51,288 nucleotides of DNA from an uncultured Akkermansia sp. (GTDB lineage Bacteria; Verrucomicrobiota; Verrucomicrobiia; Verrucomicrobiales; Akkermansiaceae). A program made the translations under genes and the position numbers. Each line of letters starts with the position of its first letter. Position 1 is the first letter of the stretch. This document shows positions 25,809 through 34,671 of this stretch, piece by piece. Under the pieces are notes generated by a model. The model was not told the DNA's origin. It made no database searches and saw only the letters and a program-made list of their open reading frames with translations. The stretch lies in contig CANQBZ010000013.1 in the NCBI GenBank assembly GCA_947589295.1, positions 1-51,288 on the forward strand, given 5' to 3'.

Positions 25809-27393
25809 AATGCTCAAGGTTTTGTGGCGCAGTGGCCTCGCGTGCGGATTCGCCGATAAAGGTGATGAGCAGCAGCATGGTGACAAGAGCGCCCACTGCC
25901 GAGCAGGCCACCCAGGGGGAGGAGAGACGCCCCAACCCGTCATTGAGCAGTCTCCCCCAGCTCGCGTACGTGTCCGGCAGACCGAATCCCAAGTAATCCA
26001 GCGATGTGAGCGAGAGCACAACAAAGGCAAAGCTGAAAGGGAGAAGAGTCATGATGATGCCCGTGAGGTTGGGAAGGATGTGGCGCAGGATGATGCGCGG
26101 CATGCTCGCTCCCATGGCTCGCGCGGCGGACACGTAGTCATGCGTTTTCTCACGCATGGTCGCCGTGCGGATGAGGTAGGTTACCGGCATCCACCCCAGC
26201 AGCGCCATCAGCAGCAGGGTGGTCGGCAGCCCGCGCAGACTCTGCGGCGCCATGTCGGTGATCGCCATGATGACGAACAGAAACGGCAGCTGCGATAGAA
26301 TTTCAATCAGGCGCTGCGCCACAATGTCAAAAATCCCGCCCCAGTAACCCATGAGCATGCCGATGCACAGCCCAATGCCGTACACGAGCGGCAAATAAAA
26401 GAGCGCCGCTTTGATATTCACTTGCAGTCCTCCGAAAAGCGCCGCGGCAATGTCCTGCCCTCGGCTGTCGGTGCCCAGCAGGTGATTGCCCGTGAGAGGC
26501 GGCGCCGGGTGGTAGTGGATGAGGTAGTGCTTGGTGCTGCTCTGCTGCAGGAAATGGGGGATGTTGTCCTCGCCGCGGTAGGATTCGCGCACAAGCTTGC
26601 CGTGGTTCCAAGTTGCGCCGTAGACTTCCTGGCGGTCGTGGCTCCAGCCCTGCGCCATCCCATCCGGGACGCCGGCCCGGTAACGGATGCGCAGGTGGAC
26701 ATCCCCATTGGGATAAAGTCGGCAGGCCAAGCCATCGTAGGGAGTCGCAGCATCTGTGTCGAGCAGAAGCCCATCCCGGGCGGGCAACTCCTGCATCGGG
26801 AAAGCAGCCGTATCCCCGGCAGGGTCGTAGGGAATAAGCGGCATGAGCACGAGTTGGGACCCCCCCGGCTTGCCCAGGTCCTCGTGCAACTGGCGGTAGT
26901 CGGCCTCCGCCAGGCCGGCATTGCCCGTCATCCCAAAGAGACTGCCGGGCAGCATGTGCCGCCGAAAAGCCGGGAAATGCCACTCTCCCTGCTGCGTGAC
27001 GACGGCCAGAGCTCGCTTGCCGACCAGGGCTTGGTCCGCCCCGGCCAGCGCCAAAAGAATCGCCAACAGCACCAGCGAGACAACGCCCGTTTTATGGCTG
27101 CAAAAGCGTACCAAAGCCCGCTGCGTCTGCGGCGGTAAGCTCTTCCCCCCACGCCGGAAAAGAAGCCCTGCCCCGGTCAGCGCCAGCAGCAGCATCGCCG
27201 CCCAGCCAAACCACTGCACCCGTCCATCCGCCGCCAGCGCCGGGCACAGCTCCGCCCGGCACGAGAGCAGGGGAGTCTGCCGCGCCACGGTAAAGGGCCA
27301 CGATAGGGTGGGAACGAGCCAGCCGTGCAGCTCTGCCAGACAGCCGAGTACCGCAGCCAGGATCAGTAAAACGGCTGGTAATTTTTTCTTCAT
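25801..27393 (-). CDS. YejE-like peptide ABC permease with large periplasmic insert
   Basis: A 530-residue permease, well over the ~340 residues of ordinary YejE/OppC. Extra transmembrane segments lie at about 4-20 and 62-79 before the usual first one at 103-119. The periplasmic part (120-330) holds a segment at about 219-273 with the alternating pattern of MORN-type repeats (RLYPNGDVHLRIRYRAGVPDG, then YGATWNHGKLVRESYRG). GTDSRGQD (307-314) is the OppC/YejE signature, followed by the normal transmembrane domain with the coupling loop DYVSAARAMGASMPRIILRHILPN. It starts one base after the preceding permease stop. Confidence 0.87.
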   Translation of the reverse strand: MKKKLPAVLLILAAVLGCLAELHGWLVPTLSWPFTVARQTPLLSCRAELCPALAADGRVQWFGWAAMLLLALTGAGLLFRRGGKSLPPQTQRALVRFCSHKTGVVSLVLLAILLALAGADQALVGKRALAVVTQQGEWHFPAFRRHMLPGSLFGMTGNAGLAEADYRQLHEDLGKPGGSQLVLMPLIPYDPAGDTAAFPMQELPARDGLLLDTDAATPYDGLACRLYPNGDVHLRIRYRAGVPDGMAQGWSHDRQEVYGATWNHGKLVRESYRGEDNIPHFLQQSSTKHYLIHYHPAPPLTGNHLLGTDSRGQDIAAALFGGLQVNIKAALFYLPLVYGIGLCIGMLMGYWGGIFDIVAQRLIEILSQLPFLFVIMAITDMAPQSLRGLPTTLLLMALLGWMPVTYLIRTATMREKTHDYVSAARAMGASMPRIILRHILPNLTGIIMTLLPFSFAFVVLSLTSLDYLGFGLPDTYASWGRLLNDGLGRLSSPWVACSAVGALVTMLLLITFIGESAREATAPQNLEHYE

Positions 27394-27394
27394 T

Positions 27395-28708
27395 TCAGCG
27401 GAATTTGATGCGTGGGTCGAGCCGCGCCACAAGCAGATCAGCTGCCAGGTTTCCCAGCACAATCACGACCGAACTAAGCAGGAGAGTGCCCATGATGAGT
27501 GCGTAGTCTTTGTCCATGAGCGCCTGGTAGCAGAGCATGCCGAAGCCGCGGATGTCAAACACGCGTTCAATGAGAATGGAACCGCCCACCACGGCGCAGA
27601 TGACGCTGCCAAGCCCGGAGACAATCGGGATGATGGCGTTGCGCAGCGCGTGGCGCCACACGGCCCGGCGGTATCCCGTCCCTTTGGCCACGGCCGTGCG
27701 CATATAGCCCGCGGAGAGTTGGTCGAGCAGGCTTGATTTCATCATCATGGTGGTTAAAGCGAGGGAGCCGACTACATAGCAGATGAGCGGCAGCACGGTG
27801 TGGTGCGCCACATCCGCCAATTTGCCCATCGGGCTCAGGGCCTCAAAATCCGGCCCGGTGAGCCCGTACAGCGGAAAATACTCCAACCGCGCGCCCAGGT
27901 AGATGAGAAGCACGGCTCCCAAGGCAAATCCCGGCACTGCGTAGCCCACGTACAGCAACAGACTGCTGGTCGCATCCCCCACGCCGCGGTGGTGCAAGGC
28001 CTTCCAAATGCCCAGCGGAATGCTGATGAGGTACATCAGCAGAGCGCCCAGTATCCCAAAGTAGAGAGATACGGGAAGGCGACTGAGCATCATGCCCAGC
28101 ACCGGTTCATTGTACTTGTAGGATTTGCCCATGTTTCCCTGCAGCAGGCCGTCCCACGCGTAGCGGTACAGGATAGCGCGCGCGCGCAGGACTCGCTGCT
28201 CGGTTGGCGGCACCGGCGCCGAGCGCGGGTTGAGTTCATTGCGGCGTGCGGCGCGTTCCGCAGGAGTTTCAATGCGGATGCGCCAGCCCTCCTCCGTGTA
28301 CCAACTCGGGCGGTCGAACGTTGGGCTGGCGCCCACGCGGCGCACAGCCAGCACGCGCGGGCTTCCTCCCGGCGCCGAGGTCGTCAGGTAGGCGCATCCG
28401 TCGTCGTGAAATTCAGCCTTGGTGATGTCGACTCGTCGGCGCGCGAGGCCCAACCATTGCAGGTAAGCTTTCCACGCGGGTTCATCCAGGTTGAAGAGTT
28501 CTGCCAGGCGTTCGCGCTCATCTTCGCTGATGCTCCCGGCTCCCTCCGCGGTTGTCTTCTCCCCGGCAAGCGCGCCCATGGCCTGCTCCTGCAGCATGCG
28601 CTCCGCCGGGCCGCCGGGCACAAGTCGGGTCAGGCAGAACACCAGCAGGGTCACCCCAATGATCGTAACCGGCGCCAGCAGCAAACGCTTGATGATGTAT
28701 TCCCGCAT
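27395..28708 (-). CDS. YejB-like peptide ABC permease
   Basis: A 437-residue permease. The first helix (11-29) is followed by RLVPGGPAERML, then a long periplasmic loop (30-210) that includes an insert of about 90 residues (roughly 90-180) not usual in OppB. The core runs from NMGKSYKYNEPVLGMML; the coupling loop reads GYMRTAVAKGTGYRRAVWRHALRN, and the C-terminus LLVARLDPRIKF is the YejB/OppB ending. It pairs with the next gene (gap of one base). Confidence 0.9.
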   Translation of the reverse strand: MREYIIKRLLLAPVTIIGVTLLVFCLTRLVPGGPAERMLQEQAMGALAGEKTTAEGAGSISEDERERLAELFNLDEPAWKAYLQWLGLARRRVDITKAEFHDDGCAYLTTSAPGGSPRVLAVRRVGASPTFDRPSWYTEEGWRIRIETPAERAARRNELNPRSAPVPPTEQRVLRARAILYRYAWDGLLQGNMGKSYKYNEPVLGMMLSRLPVSLYFGILGALLMYLISIPLGIWKALHHRGVGDATSSLLLYVGYAVPGFALGAVLLIYLGARLEYFPLYGLTGPDFEALSPMGKLADVAHHTVLPLICYVVGSLALTTMMMKSSLLDQLSAGYMRTAVAKGTGYRRAVWRHALRNAIIPIVSGLGSVICAVVGGSILIERVFDIRGFGMLCYQALMDKDYALIMGTLLLSSVVIVLGNLAADLLVARLDPRIKFR

Positions 28709-28741
28709 GTTGCGCCCGTCTCAAGTCATGGAAGTGTAAGT

Positions 28742-29680
28742 TCAGTACCGCTGCGCCGCGTGCACAAGCTGTTCGTACACCCCGCAGAAGAATTGCCAAG
28801 TGTCGCGCGCAGCCGTCACGAAATCTTGCCCGTAGCCTGTCGGGGAGAGCACGCCAAAGGCGTACAGCACCGCCAGAAGAATGGCGATGTTCAGCACCAG
28901 GACCAGAAGCAGGGAGAACAGCAACCCGTTTTCCAGCATATCCGGCTGCTCGCGCGGGATAACCCACACGGTCCAGTACAAATGGAAACTCCACCAAAAG
29001 CCAAATCCCGCGTAAAACCACGCGCCCCACTCGGGAAAGGGATAAACCAGGTTGACGCCCCACAACACGAGCAGCCACACGCACATCCACAGCGGGACAA
29101 AGTACGGCGAGAGCGCGATGAACAGGTTGTCGGTGTCTGTTTCAACGTACCCGCCGTTGAGGTCCACCCTCAGCGTCTGCACCTTCCCCAAACAGAGCTT
29201 GGCGGCTATGGCATGGGTGAGTTCATGCCCCACCACATAGACGTACACCATCACCGGCAGCGCTACCCGCGAAATCACCAGCGAAACGAAAGCCCCCACC
29301 CCGAGCAAACTATACCACACCGGCACACTCAGCCAGAAGCCTCGCTGCCCCACTGTTTCGCCGGCGTGGTGGTACAAATGCAGCAGCAACGCATACACCG
29401 TCAGGATGGAGAGCGGCAGCAGCACCACCCATGCCAAAACAAGACGCAGGGCGCGGGACCACCCGTGAATGGGCACCACCGGCGGATCTCCGGCCGTTGC
29501 TTCCTGGTGGCACGGCGCCGTGGGCGTCGTCTGCCAATACGCGACGCGCAGTTTGAGCCGTCGCCACACGCCCAAGGGCTGCGGCGGCAGATGCTCGGCC
29601 TCCTCCGGCTTTTCCAGCGGGAGTCGCCAGTCGCCGTGCTCCACGGGGGGCAGCGGGTTCTTGGGGCGGTGCAGCATCAT
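28742..29680 (-). CDS. Membrane metalloprotease-like protein with HELTH motif (M50-like)
   Basis: A 312-residue polytopic membrane protein with about six hydrophobic segments from residue 75 onward. GHELTHAIAAKL (HExxH at 152-156) lies in a membrane segment, as in site-2-protease-like and DUF3267-type zinc proteases. ALSPYFVPLW downstream is typical of the same group, though a clear third Asp ligand was not identified. The ATGATG start overlaps the recJ stop; the longer frame to 29770 is inside recJ. It lies 33 bases before the peptide-importer genes. Substrate unknown; regulated intramembrane cleavage or general membrane proteolysis are possible. Confidence 0.7.
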   Translation of the reverse strand: MMLHRPKNPLPPVEHGDWRLPLEKPEEAEHLPPQPLGVWRRLKLRVAYWQTTPTAPCHQEATAGDPPVVPIHGWSRALRLVLAWVVLLPLSILTVYALLLHLYHHAGETVGQRGFWLSVPVWYSLLGVGAFVSLVISRVALPVMVYVYVVGHELTHAIAAKLCLGKVQTLRVDLNGGYVETDTDNLFIALSPYFVPLWMCVWLLVLWGVNLVYPFPEWGAWFYAGFGFWWSFHLYWTVWVIPREQPDMLENGLLFSLLLVLVLNIAILLAVLYAFGVLSPTGYGQDFVTAARDTWQFFCGVYEQLVHAAQRY

Positions 29681-31389
29681 TGTTGGCTCGATCGCATATC
29701 CCTCAAAACGATGGAGAGAGAACTGCGACCTCTCCAAAAGCTGCGTTCGAGGTTGAAAACGATATCCCACGGCGGGTCCGGCAGGGTGAGATCGCCCGCG
29801 TTGAAGAACACGGCCTCCCGCTCATCGTTGCCTTGGTGCAGGGAGAAACGCAGGTGGTTCCCCGTCACTCGCCGTGGCGCGCACGAGGGCATCACCCGGC
29901 GACTCAGGAAGAGGGGCTGCGGGTTGGAGTTGCCGAAAGGCTCCAGCAGCGCGTAGCTTTCCATCAGTTCCACGGAAATCTCGTTGAGGGAAACCTCGGC
30001 GTCAATGTCCAACGAAGGCTCCAGCGCCCGGGGCTCAACGTTTTTGAGCACATAGTCGGCCAGCGCATTGCGGAATGCGTCAAGCTGGTCTTCGCGCAGC
30101 TCCAGTCCGGCCGCCATGTCGTGTCCGCCGCCCGCCACGATGCAGTCAGCGCAGGCATGCAGGGCATCCACGAGGGAAATGCCGGGGATGGATCGTCCGG
30201 AACCCTTGCCGTTTCCCTGTTCGTCAAAGGAGATGATGAAGGTGGGCTTGTAGTAGCGCCGCATAAAGACTGAGGCCACAATCCCCACCACCCCGGGGTG
30301 CCAGTTGCGCGAGCCCAGCACGATCACCGGACTCTCCCGCAGGGCGGGGTTCTCCTCAAGCATCTGCATTGCTTCGTTGCGTATGCGCTCTTCCTCCGCT
30401 TGGCGCAGTCGGTTGCGCTCCTCCAGGCACGAGGCGAGCGTGCGCGCGCGCTGCTCGTCTTTGGTGGTAAGGAGCTCCAGCGCCTCCTGCGGGGAGCCCA
30501 TGCGCCCCGCAGCATTCAGTCGTGGCCCGATGCGGAAGGAGATATGGCTCGCGTTGGCGGGGAGCTTGAGTTCCGAAATCTCCACCAAGGTGCGCAAGCC
30601 CACATTGCCGTCGGCATCCCCCACACGCCTCAGCCCTATGCGCGTGAGCAACCGGTTTTCCTGAACCAGAGGCACAATATCCGCCACGGTCGCCACAGCG
30701 ACCATATCCAAGTACTTGCGTAGATCAAAATCCGTCAGGCGGCGCCTCTTCATGAGCGCGTGCGCCAGCTTGAACACAACCCCTGCGCTGCACAGGTAGG
30801 TCAGTTCGCTATGCTCCTCCAGTTTTGCATTCACGATGGCCCTCGCGCGCGGGCGCCCGTGCACGCCTCCCTCGTGGTGGTCGAGGATGATGACGTCCAC
30901 CCCCATGCGCCCCAGCTCGTCCACCTCCTCCACGGAGGAGGTGCCGCAGTCGACAGTGATGAGCAGGGTAGGCCGCCTCTCACATCGATTGAGCGCATTG
31001 TCAATCCCCCGGTGGCTCAGTCCGTACCCCTCCCGCGTGCGCGTAGGCACGAAGCACGAATGCGCAATGCCGTAGGCGCAGAGCACCTCATGCAGCAAGG
31101 TGACCGCGCTCACCCCATCCACATCGTAATCCCCGTAGATGCAAACATATTCTCCGTGGTCGGCCGCCTCAAAAAGCCGCTCCACCGCCGCCTCCATTCC
31201 CTGCATCACGTAGGGGTCCCCCAAATCCGCCAGGCGCGGGCGCAAATAACGCTCCGCCATCTCCTGGCCGCAGATGCCACGCTGCGCCATCAGTTTGCGT
31301 ATCAACAGCGGAAGTTCCTCATTCAGCTTCGCGCCGAAGTCCACACTCCCGTTCATCGGGCGGACGACCCAATGGAACTTTGCTCTCAT
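29677..31389 (-). CDS. recJ: Single-stranded-DNA-specific exonuclease RecJ
   Basis: A 570-residue DHH-family 5'-3' exonuclease used in recombination and repair. YGDYDVDG (85-92), TVDCGTSS (145-152) and LDHHEGG (169-175) are metal-binding motifs; RIGPRLNAAGRMG and the GGGHDMAAGL motif complete the DHHA1 part, followed by an OB-like tail. The frame can be extended to a TTG at 31425, but that codon is the -35 box of a promoter. The ATG at 31389 is 8 bases after the -10 box, predicting a leaderless mRNA. It heads the six-gene minus-strand operon ending at 22609. Confidence 0.94.
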   Translation of the reverse strand: MRAKFHWVVRPMNGSVDFGAKLNEELPLLIRKLMAQRGICGQEMAERYLRPRLADLGDPYVMQGMEAAVERLFEAADHGEYVCIYGDYDVDGVSAVTLLHEVLCAYGIAHSCFVPTRTREGYGLSHRGIDNALNRCERRPTLLITVDCGTSSVEEVDELGRMGVDVIILDHHEGGVHGRPRARAIVNAKLEEHSELTYLCSAGVVFKLAHALMKRRRLTDFDLRKYLDMVAVATVADIVPLVQENRLLTRIGLRRVGDADGNVGLRTLVEISELKLPANASHISFRIGPRLNAAGRMGSPQEALELLTTKDEQRARTLASCLEERNRLRQAEEERIRNEAMQMLEENPALRESPVIVLGSRNWHPGVVGIVASVFMRRYYKPTFIISFDEQGNGKGSGRSIPGISLVDALHACADCIVAGGGHDMAAGLELREDQLDAFRNALADYVLKNVEPRALEPSLDIDAEVSLNEISVELMESYALLEPFGNSNPQPLFLSRRVMPSCAPRRVTGNHLRFSLHQGNDEREAVFFNAGDLTLPDPPWDIVFNLERSFWRGRSSLSIVLRDMRSSQQ

Positions 31390-31630
31390 GCCCCTCACTC
31401 TACCATAATCTGCCAAAATTGGCAAGTCCGCAGACGCGCATTCAGGGTAAACGCATTTAAGGGAAGCTCATCAACGGAAAAATGTCCTTGTTGACTGATA
31501 TCGCCATTGATACGCATCAACAATCATGACAACAAGCAGTCATCATGGTGATGGCTCTCAAGAACTATCTTGCATATACGTTTATGATTAAAAACTTCGC
31601 AACACGCATATTATCAACAAATTGTCATTC
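31387..31630. repeat. Dispersed intergenic repeat, copy A (recJ/gpmI)
   Basis: About 244 bp, from the recJ start codon rightward, aligns along its length with 34669-34924, at roughly 70% identity by eye over the best parts, with small gaps. Shared blocks include CGCATTT near 31452, TTGTTGACTG near 31488, and GTCATCATG near 31539. A short inverted repeat TCAAC (31471-31475)/GTTGA (31490-31494) lies inside. It contains no convincing gene; the 67-codon plus-strand frame at 31545-31748 has no protein-like features. Confidence 0.7.
31397..31425 (-). promoter_or_regulatory. recJ operon promoter; start codon at the transcription start
   Basis: On the minus strand, TTGCCA (31425-31420), a 17-base spacer and TAGAGT (31402-31397). 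The recJ ATG begins 8 bases after the -10 box. The bases from TATGG through the ATG resemble those at the LolA-like gene promoter (34679-34706). Confidence 0.65.
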
Positions 31631-31655
31631 GTTATTCATCCGTCGCAAATGGCGG

Positions 31656-31673
31656 CCGCATTTTCTAATGCGG
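31656..31673. repeat. Hairpin-forming inverted repeat upstream of gpmI
   Basis: CCGCATT (31656-31662), loop TTCT, AATGCGG (31667-31673). It lies just upstream of the gpmI promoter and has no T-run in either direction to make a good terminator. It might be a regulator site. Confidence 0.4.
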
Positions 31674-31694
31674 TTGCTCCGACGCGTATTTGAC

Positions 31695-31723
31695 TTCACA
31701 TCATCGCAGAAGGGTGGTATACT
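31695..31723 (+). promoter_or_regulatory. gpmI promoter; leaderless start predicted
   Basis: TTCACA (31695-31700), a 17-base spacer, TATACT (31718-31723). The A of the gpmI ATG (31730) is exactly 7 bases after the -10 box, where transcription would start. An overlapping TTGACT (31690-31695) has too long a spacer. Confidence 0.65.
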
Positions 31724-31729
31724 GCGCCC

Positions 31730-33265
31730 ATGTCACATCAACCTGTAGTTCTCATCATTCGCGACGGCTGGGGGCGTAACCCTCAGGGTCCCGCTGTCGC
31801 GCAAAAAAACGGGGATGCTACCGTACTCGCAGCCACTCCCTTCACGGACCGCTTGCTCGCCACGTGCCCGCATTCGTTGCTCGGTGCAAGCGGGCAGGAG
31901 GTCGGCCTGCCCGACGGGCAGATGGGCAATTCCGAGGTCGGCCACCTCAACTTGGGCGCCGGTCGCGTTGTCTACCAGGACCTCTGCCGCATCTCCAATG
32001 CCATTCAGGATGGCTCTTTCGCCGCCAATCCGGTTGTCACCGAGGCCTTTGCCAAGGCCAAAGACCACCGCTTGCACCTCCTCGGGCTGGTCTCCGATGG
32101 CGGCGTCCATTCGCATATCGACCACCTTATCGGCATCATCCAATTGGCTGCTCAGTCCGGGGTGAAAGACATCATGATCCACGCCATCACCGATGGTCGT
32201 GATACGGACCCCAAGAGCGGCGAAAACTTCCTCGCCCGGCTGCAGGAGGCCGCCGACAGCGTTGGCGCGCGCGTCGCCACCGTGGTGGGTCGTTTCTACG
32301 CCATGGACCGCGATAAACGTTGGGAGCGCGTGAAGAAAGGCTGGGACGCCATTGTGCTGGGTCGCGGCGAGTCCTGCTCCTGCACCCCCGCCCAGTATGC
32401 AAAGAAGAGCTACGAGTCCGGCACCACGGATGAATTCCTCGAACCCGCCGTCTTCTGCGAGCCCAATCAGCCGCGGGTGCACGATGGGGATGTCGTCTTC
32501 TTCATCAACTTCCGTGCCGATCGCGCCCGCGAGCTCTCTCGCGCTTTCATCTACGATGACTTTGACGGCTTCGACCGCGAAGTCCACCCCGCGGTCCACT
32601 ACATCACCATGACTGAGTACGAGGCCTGCTACCCGTCTCCAGTCGTCTTTGAGCAGGAAAAGCTTGCCAACATCTTCGGCGAAGTCGTTTCGCGCGCCGG
32701 CCTGCGCCAGCTTCGCATTGCCGAAACAGAGAAGTACGCCCACGTCACCTTCTTCTTCAATGGCGGTGTTGAGACCCAGTTTGAGGGTGAGGATCGCATC
32801 CTTGTGCCCTCCCCTCGCGAAGTCGCCACCTACGACGAGAAGCCCCAGATGAGCGTGGCCGAGGTGGCGGACAAGTTTGTGGAGGCAATCGGCAACTACG
32901 ATGTGGCCATCATGAACTTTGCCAACCCGGACATGGTGGGGCACACGGGGGTGCTGCAAGCGGGCGTTGCCGCGTGCGAGGCGGTGGACAAAGCGCTTGA
33001 AAAGTGCGTGAATCGCATTCTTGAGCTGGGCGGTCGCTGCCTCATTTGCGCCGATCACGGCAACTGCGAGCAAATGATCAACCCCGATGGCACTCCCAAT
33101 ACCGCCCATACCACCAACCTCGTGGACCTCATCTACTGCGGCCCTGATCAGGAGAGCGTGAAGCTGGAAAACGGCAGATTAGCCGACCTCTCGCCCACGC
33201 TTCTTTCCCTGCTCGGCATCCCGCAACCTGCCGAGATGACCGGCCACAGCCTGGTGGCGCGCTGA
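31730..33265 (+). CDS. gpmI: 2,3-bisphosphoglycerate-independent phosphoglycerate mutase
   Basis: A 511-residue Mn-dependent glycolytic enzyme that interconverts 3- and 2-phosphoglycerate. IIRDGWG (9-15) supplies the first metal Asp, MGNSEVGHLNLGAGR carries the phosphoryl-accepting Ser68, and DGRDTDPKSG, NFRADRARELSRA, NFANPDMVGHTG and ICADHGNCEQM are the remaining active-site motifs. Length matches the family. It is a single-gene unit with its own promoter and terminator. Confidence 0.96.
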   Translation: MSHQPVVLIIRDGWGRNPQGPAVAQKNGDATVLAATPFTDRLLATCPHSLLGASGQEVGLPDGQMGNSEVGHLNLGAGRVVYQDLCRISNAIQDGSFAANPVVTEAFAKAKDHRLHLLGLVSDGGVHSHIDHLIGIIQLAAQSGVKDIMIHAITDGRDTDPKSGENFLARLQEAADSVGARVATVVGRFYAMDRDKRWERVKKGWDAIVLGRGESCSCTPAQYAKKSYESGTTDEFLEPAVFCEPNQPRVHDGDVVFFINFRADRARELSRAFIYDDFDGFDREVHPAVHYITMTEYEACYPSPVVFEQEKLANIFGEVVSRAGLRQLRIAETEKYAHVTFFFNGGVETQFEGEDRILVPSPREVATYDEKPQMSVAEVADKFVEAIGNYDVAIMNFANPDMVGHTGVLQAGVAACEAVDKALEKCVNRILELGGRCLICADHGNCEQMINPDGTPNTAHTTNLVDLIYCGPDQESVKLENGRLADLSPTLLSLLGIPQPAEMTGHSLVAR

Positions 33266-33295
33266 TGCGCCGCGCCCTATCCCGGAAGCCTCATC

Positions 33296-33329
33296 CGCCC
33301 GTCCGCCCTTTGGTGGCCGGGCGTTTTTT
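33296..33329 (+). terminator. Rho-independent terminator of gpmI
   Basis: Stem CGCCCG (33296-33301) pairs with CGGGCG (33318-33323), with an imperfect inner stem around CCGCC/GGTGG, followed by six Ts (33324-33329). It ends 6 bases before the stop codon of the convergent gene. Confidence 0.85.
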
Positions 33330-33334
33330 CTGCT

Positions 33335-33955
33335 TCACCCCCGGGTGTCCGGCACCCCATCTCCGGCGGCAAGCCGTCCGTAGGTCGTTTTGGGGTAACG
33401 CCGGGTGAGTTCGCGGCGAATTTCCTCGGCGCGTGGTCGGGAGTCTTCGTCCCTGCGCAGCAGGGTGACGGCGCGCCACATCAGCATGGCTGCGTCCTCT
33501 TTGCGCCTCACCTTGCATGCCCCGGTCAGCATGTATTCGGCTGCCCGTTGGGGGGCCTTGAGTTCAATCTCCGCGACGCGCGCGAGTTCCATCCAGCCGC
33601 GCGTGCGCGAGGGGTCGGAGAGTACGAGTTTCTCCAGTTCCGGCGCGCGTTCGCCGCAGTGCTGGTCAATGATCAACTGCGCGAGAGTGGCCACGGGGTC
33701 ATCCGCCGGAAAGTAGGCGCCCCCGTAAAATCGTTCGCTGAGCGCCTGCGCCCACTTGGGCAGCAGCCACAGCCGGAAGATAAAACCCTCCACCACAGCC
33801 AGCGCAAGCACCCCCAGAAGCATGGATGTGATCCATTCGCCGTAGCTCCACCTGCCCGACTCATCGCTGATCGCCATGGTGGAAATGCCGATCCCTATCG
33901 CAAACACATAGACCGGAATGAGCGCGATGATCAGATGGACAAAAAAACGCATCAT
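33335..33955 (-). CDS. Membrane protein with helical-repeat cytoplasmic domain, unknown
   Basis: A 206-residue protein with two transmembrane segments (about 3-25 and 45-68) and a helical C-terminal part. Around residues 115-170 the spacing of RGWMELARVAEIE and RAAEYMLTGACKV resembles TPR helices, but the match is weak. I do not recognise a named family. The ATG overlaps the stop of the LolA-like gene, so the two are probably made together. Confidence 0.65.
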   Translation of the reverse strand: MMRFFVHLIIALIPVYVFAIGIGISTMAISDESGRWSYGEWITSMLLGVLALAVVEGFIFRLWLLPKWAQALSERFYGGAYFPADDPVATLAQLIIDQHCGERAPELEKLVLSDPSRTRGWMELARVAEIELKAPQRAAEYMLTGACKVRRKEDAAMLMWRAVTLLRRDEDSRPRAEEIRRELTRRYPKTTYGRLAAGDGVPDTRG

Positions 33956-34671
33956 TTCTTGGGAATATCGTCCATCTCCAGGTAATCCAGAGCAATCGTG
34001 CGCTTGTCATTCTGCGGGTTGCGCACCTCCATCTTCATCTGCTTGAAAAACCAGGTGCCGTCCGAAAGTCGCTGGATGGAGGTGATGGAAAAGCGTTTCT
34101 TGAGCTTCCCGTCCGCTCCATAACCATCCACCTGCCACACAGTCCCGTTCTCCTTGTCAATCCACATGCGCACCGTGGCAAACTGTCCGACTCCCGGCGA
34201 AGGATTAGCTGCTTGGACGATGTAGCAATCGCGCCCTTTGATGCGCGAATCCGCCGAGTCCGGCAGAATGCTCCCCCCCTTCCAGTACAGAAAGCGCAGC
34301 GAGAGGTCCTCGTAGGTGACATCCGTCCCGGCTATCGGCTGGGCATACGCCCCCGGCGCCATCACGACTGCCTTGCCCTCGTTCACCAGCATCAGCGCCG
34401 CTTTCTTTTCCCCAATCTTCACGTCAAACCTCTTCCACTCACCCCCCTGCTTGTACTGAAAGGCGATCGTGTCACCCCGCGCGCTCAAACTGAACGGCAC
34501 TTTCAGACTCCCCTTGCGGATGCTTCCCAGCACATCTCGGCTCCCCTGGCTCACCATCATCTTGCGCATGCCCGCCAGCAGCACGTCCGCCTCATGCTCA
34601 GCTTGCGCACTAGCCACAATGCCACCCGCCGCAACCATAATTCCCAACAGGACTTTTCCCCATGTCTTCAT
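33952..34671 (-). CDS. LolA-like outer-membrane lipoprotein-sorting protein family
   Basis: A 239-residue exported protein with signal peptide MKTWGKVLLGIMVAAGGIVASAQA cut after residue 24. The mature part has LSLRFLYWKGG and GRDCYIVQA, plus VRMWIDKENGTVWQVDGY, which are typical of the predicted lipoprotein-sorting family related to LolA and DUF4292. It may carry lipoproteins or lipids across the periplasm. An ATG at 34680 lies within the -10 box, so 34671 is the start; the mRNA should be leaderless. The gene product next in line is a membrane protein, which may be a partner. Confidence 0.75.
   Translation of the reverse strand: MKTWGKVLLGIMVAAGGIVASAQAEHEADVLLAGMRKMMVSQGSRDVLGSIRKGSLKVPFSLSARGDTIAFQYKQGGEWKRFDVKIGEKKAALMLVNEGKAVVMAPGAYAQPIAGTDVTYEDLSLRFLYWKGGSILPDSADSRIKGRDCYIVQAANPSPGVGQFATVRMWIDKENGTVWQVDGYGADGKLKKRFSITSIQRLSDGTWFFKQMKMEVRNPQNDKRTIALDYLEMDDIPKK

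Noticed and set aside
24126..25859. 577-codon plus-strand open frame
   Set aside because: Antisense to the YejA-like lipoprotein gene, with no recognisable motif.
27800..29956. 718-codon plus-strand open frame
   Set aside because: Antisense to yejB-like, protease and recJ genes, all of which have clear family motifs; the translation is low-complexity His/Arg/Gln-rich, as expected from a shadow frame.
31545..31748. 67-codon plus-strand frame before gpmI
   Set aside because: It crosses the gpmI promoter and start and lies in the dispersed repeat; copy B does not keep the frame.
31733..33109. 458-codon minus-strand open frame
   Set aside because: Antisense to gpmI, which has all active-site motifs.
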